From: GWA1-40-21 sp038078215
GTDB lineage: Bacteria; Patescibacteriota; Minisyncoccia; Phycocordibacterales; GWA1-40-21
Direction: 5' to 3'
DNA: 28,588 bases
Assembly: GCA_038078215.1 (NCBI GenBank)
Contig: JBBUED010000008.1
Coordinates: forward strand, 1 to 28,588
A program made the position numbers and the translations under genes. Each line of letters starts with the position of its first letter. Positions within the stretch are counted from its first letter, which is position 1. Below the pieces are notes generated by a model. The model had not been told where the DNA came from, did not search any database, and saw nothing but the letters and a program-made list of their open reading frames with translations. Shown piece after piece: positions 1 through 7,432 of this stretch.

Positions 1-810
1 AATTTGCTGAATCTTTTTTTGCGGATATAGCTTTTTGACCGTTGCTATAAGCATTTCCTCTATCAAATTCATTACATCTTTTTGCTCCGCAAAACTCATT
101 TCCAAATCAAGCTGGGTAAATTCCGGTTGTCTATCCCCTCTCGTGTCTTCGTCTCTCAAGCACTTGGCGATTTGGAAATATCTTTCCATTCCAGCCGCCA
201 TCAAGAGCTGTTTGTATTGCTGGGGCGATTGAGGTAAAGCGTAAAACTTTCCATTGTAAAGACGAGAAGGAACGACAAAATCTCTCGCCCCTTCCGGAGT
301 GGATTTTGTCAAAAGTGGAGTTTCTATTTCCGCAAAATTTTTATCGGACAGGTAATTTCTAAAAAACCTGATAACCTCATGGCGCATTCTTAAGTTTTTC
401 TGCATCCTATTTCTTCGCAAATCAAGATATCTGTTCGTTAACCTTGTTTCTTCGTTTACTTCAAGGCCTTCGTTATTTATTTCAAAAACCGGAGTTATGG
501 CTTCGTTTAAAATTTTCACTTCTATTATTTCCACTTCTACCTCGCCCAACGGTTCGTCCTTATTTACCATCTTCTCCGGCCTTTTATTAACCTTGCCGAT
601 TATTTCCACCACCCATTCTGAACGAAGCTTACTCGCAGTTTCGTGAGCTTCTTTATGATTCGGCAAAGCTACCATCTGGACTTTGCCGGACATATCGCGC
701 AAGTCAATGAAAATAAGCTTGCCGTGGTCGCGGCGGACATCAACCCAGCCGGCGATTTTTACCTCCTCGCCGATTTTATTTTTTAGCTCTTTTATGTATA
801 TCCGATTCAT
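1..810 (-). CDS. aspS: Aspartyl-tRNA synthetase, N-terminal 270 residues (cut by window edge)
   Basis: Class II synthetase that charges tRNA-Asp in the cytoplasm. Translating the minus strand from the ATG at 810-808 gives an open frame to the window edge: exactly 270 codons, roughly half of a usual bacterial AspRS. Residues 1-105 form the anticodon-binding OB fold (GWVDVRRDHGKLIFIDLRD). The motif RYLDLRR follows, then motif 1 (FAEIETPLLTKSTPEGARDF), the ALPQSPQQYKQLLM segment, and motif 2 with RDEDTRGDRQPEF and QLDLEMSF, where the second Arg-Asp block normally reads LRADRQPEF. Identity rests on these motifs and is secure. The C-terminal catalytic motif 3 lies outside the window. The start is preceded by an extended -10 box only 7 nt upstream, so the mRNA is probably leaderless. 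Confidence 0.96.
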   Translation of the reverse strand, partial: MNRIYIKELKNKIGEEVKIAGWVDVRRDHGKLIFIDLRDMSGKVQMVALPNHKEAHETASKLRSEWVVEIIGKVNKRPEKMVNKDEPLGEVEVEIIEVKILNEAITPVFEINNEGLEVNEETRLTNRYLDLRRNRMQKNLRMRHEVIRFFRNYLSDKNFAEIETPLLTKSTPEGARDFVVPSRLYNGKFYALPQSPQQYKQLLMAAGMERYFQIAKCLRDEDTRGDRQPEFTQLDLEMSFAEQKDVMNLIEEMLIATVKKLYPQKKIQQI

Positions 811-817
811 AATCAAA

Positions 818-826
818 AGTTTAGCA
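818..826 (-). promoter_or_regulatory. Extended -10 promoter of aspS (leaderless)
   Basis: On the minus strand TGC-TAAACT lies 7 nt before the aspS ATG, which places the expected transcription start at or next to the A of the start codon. No Shine-Dalgarno sequence is present. The -35 region is weak. Confidence 0.5.
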
Positions 827-842
827 CAAAATTAAGAAAATA

Positions 843-881
843 AAACGCCCATTAAATTCACTTGGAATAAAATGGGCGTTT
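843..881 (-). terminator. Intrinsic terminator after the degenerate receiver gene
   Basis: AAACGCCCATT at 843-853 pairs perfectly with AATGGGCGTTT at 871-881 (11 bp). On the minus strand the stem is followed by TTATTTTCTTAATTTT, a T-rich tail. It separates the receiver gene from aspS. Confidence 0.75.
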
Positions 882-898
882 AACCTTAATGCTTAGCT

Positions 899-1351
899 TC
901 AGCAAAGACATCTCCCCTTCAGACATCGCGACAATTTTAAAATGTCACCTTCGGAGTAATGATTAATCCGATTGCTATACAACAATCTAAGCTCGTTTTT
1001 TGACCTAGTGGATACTGAAATTATTTCCGGTTTTGTTTCCCCAACATAAAATAAATTTACTCCGTCCGCAATCTCAATGCCTTCCCCATCTTCCGTCTTT
1101 ATTTTTCCCAGTATTCTATCCATATGGTTTCCGGACAAAAAATGGTCAAGCAAAATTACATCAGGTTTATGCTCTTTAATCAAAGTCAATGCTTCTTCAA
1201 CTGACTTAATCGCTTGAGGTATGTCTTGGTTTATGTCTTGGTTTACGATTTCAATTTTTTTGTCATCAAGAGATTTTATTGACAAGACAATCATCCACAT
1301 ATAAAAAAATTCGCCGCTAATTACTAAGATTCTTTTGGAATGACTTCTCAT
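899..1351 (-). CDS. Degenerate receiver-like (CheY-fold) protein, 150 aa
   Basis: A probable stand-alone receiver-like domain. The segment DVILLDHFLSGN (residues 64-75) matches the beta3-Asp strand of response regulators, with D69 as candidate phosphoacceptor, and IISVSTRS (110-117) resembles the beta4 switch strand. However, the paired acidic residues expected after beta1 are missing: RILVISG stands where ILVVDD would be, so Mg-dependent phosphorylation is doubtful. There is no output domain; the tail ends LKGRCLC. The ATG has a good ribosome-binding site (GGGAG). The gene overlaps the preceding 56-aa membrane-protein gene by 35 nt in another frame, which suggests translational coupling. A receiver-fold relationship is likely; function is unknown. 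Confidence 0.6.
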   Translation of the reverse strand: MRSHSKRILVISGEFFYMWMIVLSIKSLDDKKIEIVNQDINQDIPQAIKSVEEALTLIKEHKPDVILLDHFLSGNHMDRILGKIKTEDGEGIEIADGVNLFYVGETKPEIISVSTRSKNELRLLYSNRINHYSEGDILKLSRCLKGRCLC

Positions 1352-1487
1352 TCTTTTCTCCCTTCAGAAAAAATCTGACGCTAAAATAAACAACAATGGC
1401 AAATAAAATAAACCATATAAACAACCTGATTAAATTAAAGATAAAAGAAAAAATTGACTTCACGACTTTCTTCAGCAAATTAAACAT
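1317..1487 (-). CDS. Tiny membrane protein, 56 aa
   Basis: A short reading frame with a near-perfect ribosome-binding site: AAGGAGG sits 6 nt before the ATG at 1487-1485. The product starts MFNLLKKVVKSIFSFIF and continues through a single long hydrophobic stretch (about residues 11-41, NLIRLFIWFILFAIVVYF) before a charged tail FLKGEKNEKSFQKNLSN. It is therefore a predicted single-pass inner-membrane peptide with a basic N-terminus. Its 3' end overlaps the receiver-like gene by 35 nt, so the two are almost certainly one transcript and may act together, for instance with the peptide bringing the soluble domain to the membrane; that is inference. No family is recognised. Confidence 0.7.
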   Translation of the reverse strand: MFNLLKKVVKSIFSFIFNLIRLFIWFILFAIVVYFSVRFFLKGEKNEKSFQKNLSN

Positions 1488-1576
1488 ATTTAACCTCCTT
1501 TTTAAAGAACTTGCTTAATTAAAAAGATTTCTAATGTAGTCCCTTCAAGGCAAAGCTGCGGAGTATTGGACTATAG

Positions 1577-1640
1577 TTTGACTTCGCTCGCGGGTCATGC
1601 CCCGATGGTTATCGGGGCGCGACGCTACTCGCTCGTCAAA
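1577..1640. repeat. Imperfect inverted repeat around a CCCGATGGTTATCGGG hairpin
   Basis: TTTGAC (1577-1582) and GTCAAA (1635-1640) bracket an imperfect foldback whose centre is an 8-bp stem, GCCCCGAT (1599-1606) and ATCGGGGC (1611-1618), with a GGTT loop. The same core with GGTC and a C-to-T/G-to-A base-pair change occurs at about 22602-22619. An apparent 68-codon ORF across it (1566-1772) is judged spurious. The rest of the 1488-1704 gap shows no gene. Confidence 0.6.
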
Positions 1641-1704
1641 ATAAAATACCACAATATGACAAAAAAATCAATTTTTTGGCGCGGGACACATATAACAAAA
1701 TTTG

Positions 1705-1713
1705 TGATATATT
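1705..1713 (+). promoter_or_regulatory. Extended -10 promoter of the methyltransferase gene
   Basis: TGA-TATATT ends 6 nt before the ATG at 1720, so transcription should begin at the start codon. There is no Shine-Dalgarno sequence. The -35 element is weak (GACACA at 1685-1690). Confidence 0.6.
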
Positions 1714-1719
1714 TTTTAA

Positions 1720-2490
1720 ATGATAAAAAGAGATTCAAGAAAGACGGAAACTTCATGGGGAAAAGTCGCTGATTGGTATGACGAAATGCTGGAAGAAAGA
1801 GATAATAGCTATCAGAACAATGTCATTTTGCCGAATATTTTGAGACTTATGGATATAAAGAAGGACGAAATTGTTTTGGATCTCGCCTGCGGCAACGGTT
1901 TTTTCTCGCGGGAATTTTTCAAAAAAGGTGCTAAAGTCATCGGTGTTGACGTTTCTCCCGAGCTTATTGAGATAGCCAAGAAAAAATCGCCAAAAGAAAT
2001 AGAATATCATATTTTGCCCGCCGACAAACTTGCCCCCATCAATGAAAAAAGTGTAGACAAAATTGCGGTAATATCGGCAATTCAAAATATTGAAAATATT
2101 TCAAGCGTTTTCAGCGAATGCAATCGAGTCTTGAAGAATGGCGGGAAACTTTTCTTGGTGATGAATCACCCCGCTTTCAGGGTCCCTAAATTGAGCGGTT
2201 GGAGATTTGATGATAAGAGCAAAATCCAGTACAGAAAAATAGATGAGTATATGTCCGAGTCAAAATCAAAAATAGAAATGCATCCCGGCAAAGATAATAA
2301 CCAGAGCACTGTATCATTTCATCGGCCGCTTCAAGTCTATTTTAAAATGCTGAAGAAGAACGGTTTTTGCGTAAGCGGTCTGGAAGAATGGATTTCTGAT
2401 AAAAAAAGCCAGCACGGTCCGAGGGCTATTGCGGAAGATAAAGCTAGAAAGGAATTTCCATTGTTCTTATTCATAGAAGCCAAAAGATGA
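1720..2490 (+). CDS. Class I SAM-dependent methyltransferase, 256 aa
   Basis: A Rossmann-fold methyltransferase of the Methyltransf_11/25 type. Motif I is IVLDLACGNG (residues 51-60). The acidic residue that binds the SAM ribose is in VIGVDVS (73-79), and DKIAVISAIQNIE followed by RVLKNGGKLFLVMNHPAFR gives motifs II-III. The C-terminal part carries SGWRFDD and HRPLQVYFKMLKKNGFCV, seen in small-molecule methyltransferases of this group. The substrate cannot be deduced. The N-terminus KTETSWGKVADWYDEMLEE is typical of the family and supports the ATG at 1720. The gene stands alone between its own promoter and a strong terminator. Confidence 0.85.
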   Translation: MIKRDSRKTETSWGKVADWYDEMLEERDNSYQNNVILPNILRLMDIKKDEIVLDLACGNGFFSREFFKKGAKVIGVDVSPELIEIAKKKSPKEIEYHILPADKLAPINEKSVDKIAVISAIQNIENISSVFSECNRVLKNGGKLFLVMNHPAFRVPKLSGWRFDDKSKIQYRKIDEYMSESKSKIEMHPGKDNNQSTVSFHRPLQVYFKMLKKNGFCVSGLEEWISDKKSQHGPRAIAEDKARKEFPLFLFIEAKR

Positions 2491-2501
2491 ATAATATCCT
2501 C

Positions 2502-2525
2502 CCCGCACTAAAGTGCGGGTTTTTT
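2502..2525 (+). terminator. Intrinsic terminator of the methyltransferase gene
   Basis: CCCGCAC (2502-2508) pairs with GTGCGGG (2513-2519) around a TAAA loop, followed by six T residues. Confidence 0.9.
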
Positions 2526-2531
2526 GTATGT

Positions 2532-2564
2532 AAAAAGGGGAATCAGACTCTGAATTCCCCTTTT
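2532..2564 (-). terminator. Intrinsic terminator of the 122-aa protein gene
   Basis: AAAAGGGGAA-TCAGA on the left arm pairs with TCTGAATTCCCCTTTT on the right with one bulge. On the minus strand the stem runs into TTTTTACAT. It lies back-to-back with the methyltransferase terminator. Confidence 0.8.
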
Positions 2565-2584
2565 ATTTAAAACATTTGGAAAGG

Positions 2585-2953
2585 TTAAGGATCCAATTCC
2601 CAAGTTGTATTGCCATCTGGCCATGTCCTCTTTATCGCGCTCACAGAGTCCCCCTTTTTCAGTAGCAAACTCTTCCAACATCTATCGTACTCACTCTCGT
2701 CAATTGGTCCATAACTGTTATATTCTACCCTGTAACTGACATTGTGTGTCGTTTTCCCATCTTCAAATTTTACTATTATATGACAATCCTTAGGATCTTT
2801 GTTTGGCAAGTAATTGCCGTTAACACTCTCCACTTCACCCCAGATACGTTCTGCCTTCAGTGGTTTTGGCAATTCGACCAAAAAATTCATCGTAATGATT
2901 ACACCAATAATAAGTAACCCAATAATTAAGGTACTTAAACGCATTTTCTTCAT
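2585..2953 (-). CDS. Small N-terminally anchored extracytoplasmic protein, 122 aa
   Basis: The N-terminus MKKMRLSTLIIGLLIIGVII is a basic start followed by one hydrophobic helix (about residues 6-27), so the protein is either anchored or exported. The remaining 95 residues are soluble and polar, with two cysteines (in DPKDCHI and YDRCWKS) that could form a disulfide outside the cell. I recognise no family. The ATG at 2953 has a strong ribosome-binding site (AAGGAGGAG, spacing about 8), which decides the start over the internal Met4. It is a single gene ending in its own terminator, 96 bp downstream of mreB on the same strand. Confidence 0.75.
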   Translation of the reverse strand: MKKMRLSTLIIGLLIIGVIITMNFLVELPKPLKAERIWGEVESVNGNYLPNKDPKDCHIIVKFEDGKTTHNVSYRVEYNSYGPIDESEYDRCWKSLLLKKGDSVSAIKRTWPDGNTTWELDP

Positions 2954-3049
2954 CTTTCACTCCTCCTTAAAAATTTCTCAATGTTCAGATTAAATTGATG
3001 TCTGTAATTAAAACTAACAAGTTATTTCAAAAAGTCAATGATATAAATT

Positions 3050-4063
3050 TTACCTCTTCGCGATAATGCTTCTCTTGTAGGTGTCCAAATGTTCTAGAGC
3101 AATGCCTGTTCCTTTAGCTACGCAATAAAGCGGATTCTCCGCGAGAATGGCTTTGACGCCTGTCCTTCTAAAGACGAGTTCGGGCAGATTTCGGAGTTGT
3201 GAAGAACCGCCGGTCATTATTATTCCTTGGTCAATTATATCAGCCGCGAGCTCCGGCGGAGTTTCCTGCAGGACATCCTTAATCGCTTTTATCATCTCGC
3301 GCAATTCCTTGCCTATGGCTTTGACGATTTCGTTAGTTTTTATTTCAGTTGACCTCGGAAGTCCGGAAAGAAAATCGCGCCCTTTGACGAGCATTGAAAG
3401 TTCTTCTTCAAGCGGCACGGCCGAGCCGATATTTATTTTTATATTTTCAGCGGTCTGATCTCCGACAGCCAGATTGAAAGTCTTTTTTATGTAGTCGGCT
3501 ATCGCGTAGTCAATTCTGTTGCCGGCGCATTTCACCGAGGTTGACGCCACAATGCCTCCGAGCGAGATAACGGCGACATCTGTGGTCCCGCCTCCGATAT
3601 CAACCACCATATGCCCCATCGCCTCGTAAATTGGTATGCCAGCGCCTATCGCGGCGAGAATCGGCTCCTTCACCACATAAGCGCTTTTCGCTCCCGCTTT
3701 TATCGCGGCTTCAACCACCGCTCTTCTTTCTGTGGAGGTGACTCCAGCCGGAACAGAAATCATCACCTCCGGCTTGAACAGGTTCCATTTGCCGAGCGCT
3801 TTGTCAATAAAATATCGGAGCATCGCTTCCGTCACGCGATAATCGGCGATAACCCCATCTTTCATCGGACGGTAAGCGATAATATTGTCAGGGGTTTTTC
3901 CTATCATTCCTTTAGCCTCAAGTCCTACGGCGAGAATTTTGTTGTCTTGCTCCGAGACCGCCACGACCGATGGTTCATTGAGCACAATTCCCTTGCCCGG
4001 CAAAAATACGATTGTGCTCGTCGTCCCCAGATCAATCCCAAGTTTTTTAGAAAATATGGACAT
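3050..4063 (-). CDS. mreB: Rod-shape-determining protein MreB
   Basis: Bacterial actin that polymerises under the inner membrane and guides peptidoglycan synthesis. At 337 aa it has normal length. Phosphate-1 loop LGIDLGTTST (residues 8-17), phosphate-2 VVDIGGGTTDVAVISLGG, the ERRAVVEAAIKAGA helix and the adenosine loop IIMTGGSSQLRNLPEL are all intact. The N-terminus has the short MSIFSKKLG extension usual for MreB, a possible membrane-binding helix. No mreC/mreD follow, unlike the classical operon. On the minus strand GTATAAAAT lies about 14 nt upstream of the ATG as a possible -10, with no clear ribosome-binding site. Confidence 0.96.
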   Translation of the reverse strand: MSIFSKKLGIDLGTTSTIVFLPGKGIVLNEPSVVAVSEQDNKILAVGLEAKGMIGKTPDNIIAYRPMKDGVIADYRVTEAMLRYFIDKALGKWNLFKPEVMISVPAGVTSTERRAVVEAAIKAGAKSAYVVKEPILAAIGAGIPIYEAMGHMVVDIGGGTTDVAVISLGGIVASTSVKCAGNRIDYAIADYIKKTFNLAVGDQTAENIKINIGSAVPLEEELSMLVKGRDFLSGLPRSTEIKTNEIVKAIGKELREMIKAIKDVLQETPPELAADIIDQGIIMTGGSSQLRNLPELVFRRTGVKAILAENPLYCVAKGTGIALEHLDTYKRSIIAKR

Positions 4064-4154
4064 ATTTATTATGATAATTTTATACTAACACATATTTTTG
4101 ATTTTACGAGCTACCCTCATTTCTCTTTACTAAAGAATGAGTAGGCAAAAGAAA

Positions 4155-4186
4155 ACTCCACGACATCATTACTGATGTCGCGGAGT
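4155..4186 (-). terminator. Intrinsic terminator of the 218-aa membrane protein gene
   Basis: ACTCCACGACATCA (4155-4168) pairs with TGATGTCGCGGAGT (4173-4186) with one A/C mismatch and a TTAC loop. The minus-strand tail is TTTTCTTTT. Confidence 0.8.
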
Positions 4187-4209
4187 CTGATGGGGTTTTA
4201 AGGCCACCA

Positions 4210-4866
4210 TCACATTGCCTCATAGTTGGTTTTTTGCGCAACAAGTAGTCGGTTTCTTTGTTCTATCCGGCACATGAGCCATACAATGGTGGCTGATGTG
4301 CAGGTTGCTCTTCCGGCATATATTATTGCAAGACCGTCTCCGCTAATAATTCCGGTATACAGACCTATCGCGCACCCAAACATAATACAAGACCATGTGA
4401 ATAACGACTCTGTATTTTTCGTTGACCGCCAAAGCTTCTCAGCAGTTACGAGGTACCCGACGAACATCAGAATTTGCGTAAGAATATTTGGCACAATTCC
4501 TGTACCATGAAATATCCACACAATCGTTACCCAGAATAGTGCGATCAGCCCGGATATTAAGAGACACCACTTTTGGAATTTTGAGAATTTGATTGCGTTA
4601 CGGTTATACACATTTAGCCAGAAAACCGTTATCAAGATACTCAAAGTGGCAATCACACTTGCCGCGTTCGCGGCATTACTGACAAGGCTGTGGTGGGGAC
4701 TTGTCCAATAGGTGGCAAATGACAAAGACATTGTGCCGGCTATGATAACCCAGCTCGCAAGAACTGGTTTCACCTTATCGCCCCGAATGGCGGCATAAAT
4801 ATACCAAACAGTCCCGATAATTATAAAGCATGCAGATGCTATAGCGGATAATTCACGCAATGTCAT
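4210..4866 (-). CDS. Multi-pass membrane protein with two similar halves, 218 aa
   Basis: About seven hydrophobic segments: residues 5-27, 34-55, 66-88, 100-122, 128-146, 157-175 and 180-200. The first unit (IIIGTVWYIYAAIRGDKVKP followed by VLASWVIIAGTM) and a later one (ILMFVGYLVTAEKLWRSTKN followed by SLFTWSCIMFGCAIG) have the same helix-basic loop-Ser/Trp-helix pattern. This suggests an internal duplication of the kind seen in PQ-loop/SWEET-type three-helix repeats. That relationship is inference; no substrate can be named. The ATG at 4866 has AAAGGA upstream. The gene has a near-consensus promoter of its own at 4929-4957 and a terminator at 4155-4186, and is a single-gene unit divergent from the MurA-type gene. 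Confidence 0.75.
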   Translation of the reverse strand: MTLRELSAIASACFIIIGTVWYIYAAIRGDKVKPVLASWVIIAGTMSLSFATYWTSPHHSLVSNAANAASVIATLSILITVFWLNVYNRNAIKFSKFQKWCLLISGLIALFWVTIVWIFHGTGIVPNILTQILMFVGYLVTAEKLWRSTKNTESLFTWSCIMFGCAIGLYTGIISGDGLAIIYAGRATCTSATIVWLMCRIEQRNRLLVAQKTNYEAM

Positions 4867-4928
4867 TTCACACCATTCCTTTCTGTAAAGTTATTGTTTA
4901 AAAGAACATCGTCCAAATTTCTCAAAAA

Positions 4929-4957
4929 AGAATAGCATACTGTCTCACATTTGTCAA
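4929..4957 (-). promoter_or_regulatory. Strong sigma-70-type promoter of the 218-aa membrane protein gene
   Basis: On the minus strand TTGACA (4952-4957), a 17-nt spacer ending in TGC, then TATTCT (4929-4934). The leader is about 55 nt. It lies next to, and points away from, the promoter of the MurA-type gene. Confidence 0.8.
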
Positions 4958-5001
4958 TTTTTTTAGAAGACCCAAAAGTCCTTATTATTCAGAAAATCAA
5001 A

Positions 5002-5029
5002 TTGCGCGATATATCATATATGCTATTAT
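5002..5029 (+). promoter_or_regulatory. Promoter of the HTH-MurA gene, leaderless
   Basis: TTGCGC (5002-5007), a 16-nt spacer, and extended -10 TGC-TATTAT (5021-5029). The ATG begins 6 nt after the -10 box, so the message should have no leader. Confidence 0.75.
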
Positions 5030-5035
5030 TTTTTA

Positions 5036-6547
5036 ATGAACAAAAAATTGGCGCATATCGGGAAACTTATTCAAAAGTTGCGGGTGGAACGAGGCATCAC
5101 TCAAGACCAATTTGCGGAAAAACTTTGCACTTCCCAGAGCGTCATCGCGAGGATTGAAAACGGCGAGCAGAATCTTAGCACCGTGATGCTTTCCAAAATA
5201 AGCGACGCTTTGGAACAAGACATCGTCAATCTCTCTGACGGCGCGATAAACATTCAGATTAAGGGCGGAGCGAAACTTAGCGGGATTGTAAAAACAAAAA
5301 CATCAAAAAACGGCGCGGTCGGACTGCTGTGCGCTTCCCTTCTCAACAAAGGAAAGACTCTTCTCAAAAATGTTCCTAAAATTGAGGAAGTCTACAGGAT
5401 AATTGAAGTGCTGGAGAGCATAGGAGTTTCCGCCAAATGGAACGGAAATGACCTCCTTATAACTCCGCCCAAGAAAATATCGCTATCAAAAATAAACAAA
5501 GAATCCGCCATAAGAACAAGAAGTATAATAATGATGATTGGCCCCCTCATACACCTTTTTAAATCATTTGAACTGCCGCAAGCTGGCGGCTGCAAGCTCG
5601 GTTCGCGGACGGTGAGACCTCATTTCTTCGCTCTAGAAAAACTCGGAGTGAATATAAAGGCGAGATCTGACAGATACGAAATAAGCTTGGATAAATTAAA
5701 GCCTGCGGACATTGTGCTTTATGAATCAGGCGACACCGTCACGGAAAATGCGATAATGGCGGCGGCAAAGATTCCAGGGAAAACTGTGATTAAATTCGCA
5801 TCGGCAAATTATCAAGTTCAAGACCTCTGTTTTTTTATGGAAAAACTCGGGGTGCGGATTGACGGGGTGGGAACGACCACGCTCACTATTCACGGCAAGG
5901 AAGAAATAGACGCGTCTGTGACATATTATTTAAGCGAAGACCCGATTGAATCAATGTTTTTTATTTCAGCCGCGATTTTGACGGGCTCATCAATAACGAT
6001 AGAACGCTGTCCTATTGATTTCTTGGAGATTGAGCTTCTTAAACTGGAAAAAATGGGGTTCAAATATAAAATTTTGAAAAAATACAAATCGGAAAATGAA
6101 AGAACAAATCTTGTTGATATAAAAACTTTTCCTTCAAAATTGACGGCGCTTGACGACAAAATAGAATCACGACCTTATCCGGGATTGAATATTGACAATC
6201 TTCCCTATTTCGCGGTTATAGCCACGCAAGCCGAAGGAAAAACATTGATTCACGACTGGGTGTACGAAAAAAGAGCGAGCTATTACGCCGAGCTAGATAA
6301 GCTCGGCGCCGAAACGCTTCTCGCCGACCCGCATCGCATCTATATCACAGGACCGACCAGTCTAAGAGCGAATGAGGTTGTTTGCCCGTCCGCCTTAAGG
6401 CCAGCAGCTATCATACTTATCGGGATGCTGGGAGCGAGAGGCGTGTCAATCTTAAGAAATATTTACAGCATAAACCGCGGATATGAAGACATAATAAAAC
6501 GGCTTAACGATCTCGGCGCTAAAATAAAAGTATTAAGAGGGGTTTGA
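5036..6547 (+). CDS. XRE-type HTH fused to MurA-like UDP-GlcNAc 1-carboxyvinyltransferase
   Basis: Residues 5-65 form a Cro/CI helix-turn-helix (IGKLIQKLRVERGITQDQFA, then SQSVIARIENGE). Residues 72-503 form the two-lobed enolpyruvyl transferase fold of MurA, which adds PEP to UDP-GlcNAc in the first committed step of peptidoglycan synthesis. Catalytic positions are kept: Lys-Asn in TSKNGAVG (K91-N92), the Cys loop AGGCKLGSRTVRPH (C186, R191), the Asp in PYPGLNIDNLPYF (D387), and Arg in VYEKRASYY (R413). At 503 aa it exceeds a normal MurA (about 420) by the HTH domain. It may be an active enzyme, a self-regulated enzyme or a regulator sensing wall precursors; conserved residues favour an active enzyme. 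The first codon matches the leaderless promoter. Confidence 0.9.
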   Translation: MNKKLAHIGKLIQKLRVERGITQDQFAEKLCTSQSVIARIENGEQNLSTVMLSKISDALEQDIVNLSDGAINIQIKGGAKLSGIVKTKTSKNGAVGLLCASLLNKGKTLLKNVPKIEEVYRIIEVLESIGVSAKWNGNDLLITPPKKISLSKINKESAIRTRSIIMMIGPLIHLFKSFELPQAGGCKLGSRTVRPHFFALEKLGVNIKARSDRYEISLDKLKPADIVLYESGDTVTENAIMAAAKIPGKTVIKFASANYQVQDLCFFMEKLGVRIDGVGTTTLTIHGKEEIDASVTYYLSEDPIESMFFISAAILTGSSITIERCPIDFLEIELLKLEKMGFKYKILKKYKSENERTNLVDIKTFPSKLTALDDKIESRPYPGLNIDNLPYFAVIATQAEGKTLIHDWVYEKRASYYAELDKLGAETLLADPHRIYITGPTSLRANEVVCPSALRPAAIILIGMLGARGVSILRNIYSINRGYEDIIKRLNDLGAKIKVLRGV

Positions 6548-6560
6548 GTTGAAGTATGGA

Positions 6561-6592
6561 AAAGAGGACATTCTATAGAATGTCCTCTTTTT
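6561..6592. terminator. Bidirectional intrinsic terminator
   Basis: A perfect 30-nt palindrome (arms AAAGAGGACATTCTA at 6561-6575 and its complement to 6590) followed by T residues on both strands. It lies between the convergent MurA-type and phosphoribosyltransferase genes and serves both. Confidence 0.9.
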
Positions 6593-6608
6593 GAAAAAAT
6601 TCGATGGA

Positions 6609-7187
6609 CTATGGAACGAGCTTTTCCCAGTTATTTTTCGGGTCCCAGATGACATTCCATTTTTTTACATCGTCTAAGACAACTGGGTCGTCTTGGCTGT
6701 ATTGGCGAATTTCTCTGCGTATCAAACTTATTATCGGAATGCAGCGGTCGTCCGGTTTTGAATAATAAAAATCATTCCATTCCGTTGACCGGTTAAAGAA
6801 AGTGGCTATCGCGGTAACAAAACTTTCATTCTTGTTTACTTGTTTCAAGGTTTTTTGAACACTTGAAAAAGTACTGGTCGCATCTTCCACAAGAATAATA
6901 TGTCTGCCGGGTCTAATCTTGTGTCTTTCAAAAATAAAAGCTGACTCGCCTCGCTCCTGCGGTCTAAAGCTCGGCATCATCTTTTTGTCCGGATATTTAA
7001 ACTTTTTATGACAGACAAATGCAAGCATTGCCGCCAAAGTCTTTCCTCCTTCAGGGATTCCGCAAATAATATCGCAAGAACTCAAAAGACTTTTAGGAAT
7101 CTTGTTTTTTAACAATAAGGCCAAATCGTGAACAACATCAACATCTTCTTCAATCTTGGCAAAATTTACATACTCTTCACCAACCAA
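6609..7187 (-). CDS. Phosphoribosyltransferase-like protein, main part (TTG start directly after an in-frame TAA)
   Basis: A type I phosphoribosyltransferase fold: SCDIICGIPEGGKTLAAML (residues 37-55) is the beta-strand and loop that contacts pyrophosphate. IILVEDATSTFSSVQKTLK (97-115) is the PRPP-binding signature with the acidic pair E101-D102. It resembles orotate phosphoribosyltransferase-type enzymes, but the base specificity is unclear. The frame is open back only to a TTG at 7187-7185, immediately preceded in the same frame by TAA. The 56 codons upstream (7188-7358) are in the same frame with a strong ribosome-binding site and GTG. The text reads smoothly across the stop (RDELNR-stop-LVGEEYVNFAK), so the two pieces look like one gene interrupted at codon 57. 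The true state is reinitiation at TTG, readthrough, a nonsense mutation or a sequence error. Confidence 0.75.
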   Translation of the reverse strand: MVGEEYVNFAKIEEDVDVVHDLALLLKNKIPKSLLSSCDIICGIPEGGKTLAAMLAFVCHKKFKYPDKKMMPSFRPQERGESAFIFERHKIRPGRHIILVEDATSTFSSVQKTLKQVNKNESFVTAIATFFNRSTEWNDFYYSKPDDRCIPIISLIRREIRQYSQDDPVVLDDVKKWNVIWDPKNNWEKLVP

Positions 7188-7358
7188 TTATCTGTTAAGC
7201 TCATCCCTTTTTGCGTACCCGACAAGAGAACCTAATCTTTTCCCTTGAGAATCTTTTGGACATTCATACCACCCGCCCGCTTCTCTCACAACATCAAAAG
7301 GACTGACGATGTTGCCACGACTCCAAATGTGTCCCGTTTCTTCTATTCCTGTTCCCAC
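7188..7358 (-). CDS. N-terminal fragment of the phosphoribosyltransferase gene, 56 aa
   Basis: A GTG start at 7358 is preceded by AAGGAGGTG. The 56 residues include HIWSRGNIVSPFDVVREAGG and YECPKDSQGKRLGSLVGYAK and end in KRDELNR before TAA at 7190-7188. The next codon, in the same frame, is the TTG that opens the 192-aa phosphoribosyltransferase part. The dense, well-ordered sequence and strong translation signals show this was or is the true N-terminus of that protein. Alone it is too short to be an enzyme. Two separate coupled polypeptides are possible, but a single 249-residue ancestor broken by one stop codon is the simpler reading. Confidence 0.65.
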   Translation of the reverse strand: MGTGIEETGHIWSRGNIVSPFDVVREAGGWYECPKDSQGKRLGSLVGYAKRDELNR

Positions 7359-7432
7359 AAAACACCTCCTTTTTCAAATAATTTCCACAAAATAACTAAT
7401 CAGTTTAAAGCTGATTTTCTAGTTCTAGTAAA

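Noticed and set aside
1566..1772. 68-codon ORF before the methyltransferase
   Set aside because: It lies over a hairpin repeat, overlaps the methyltransferase start and has no translation signal.
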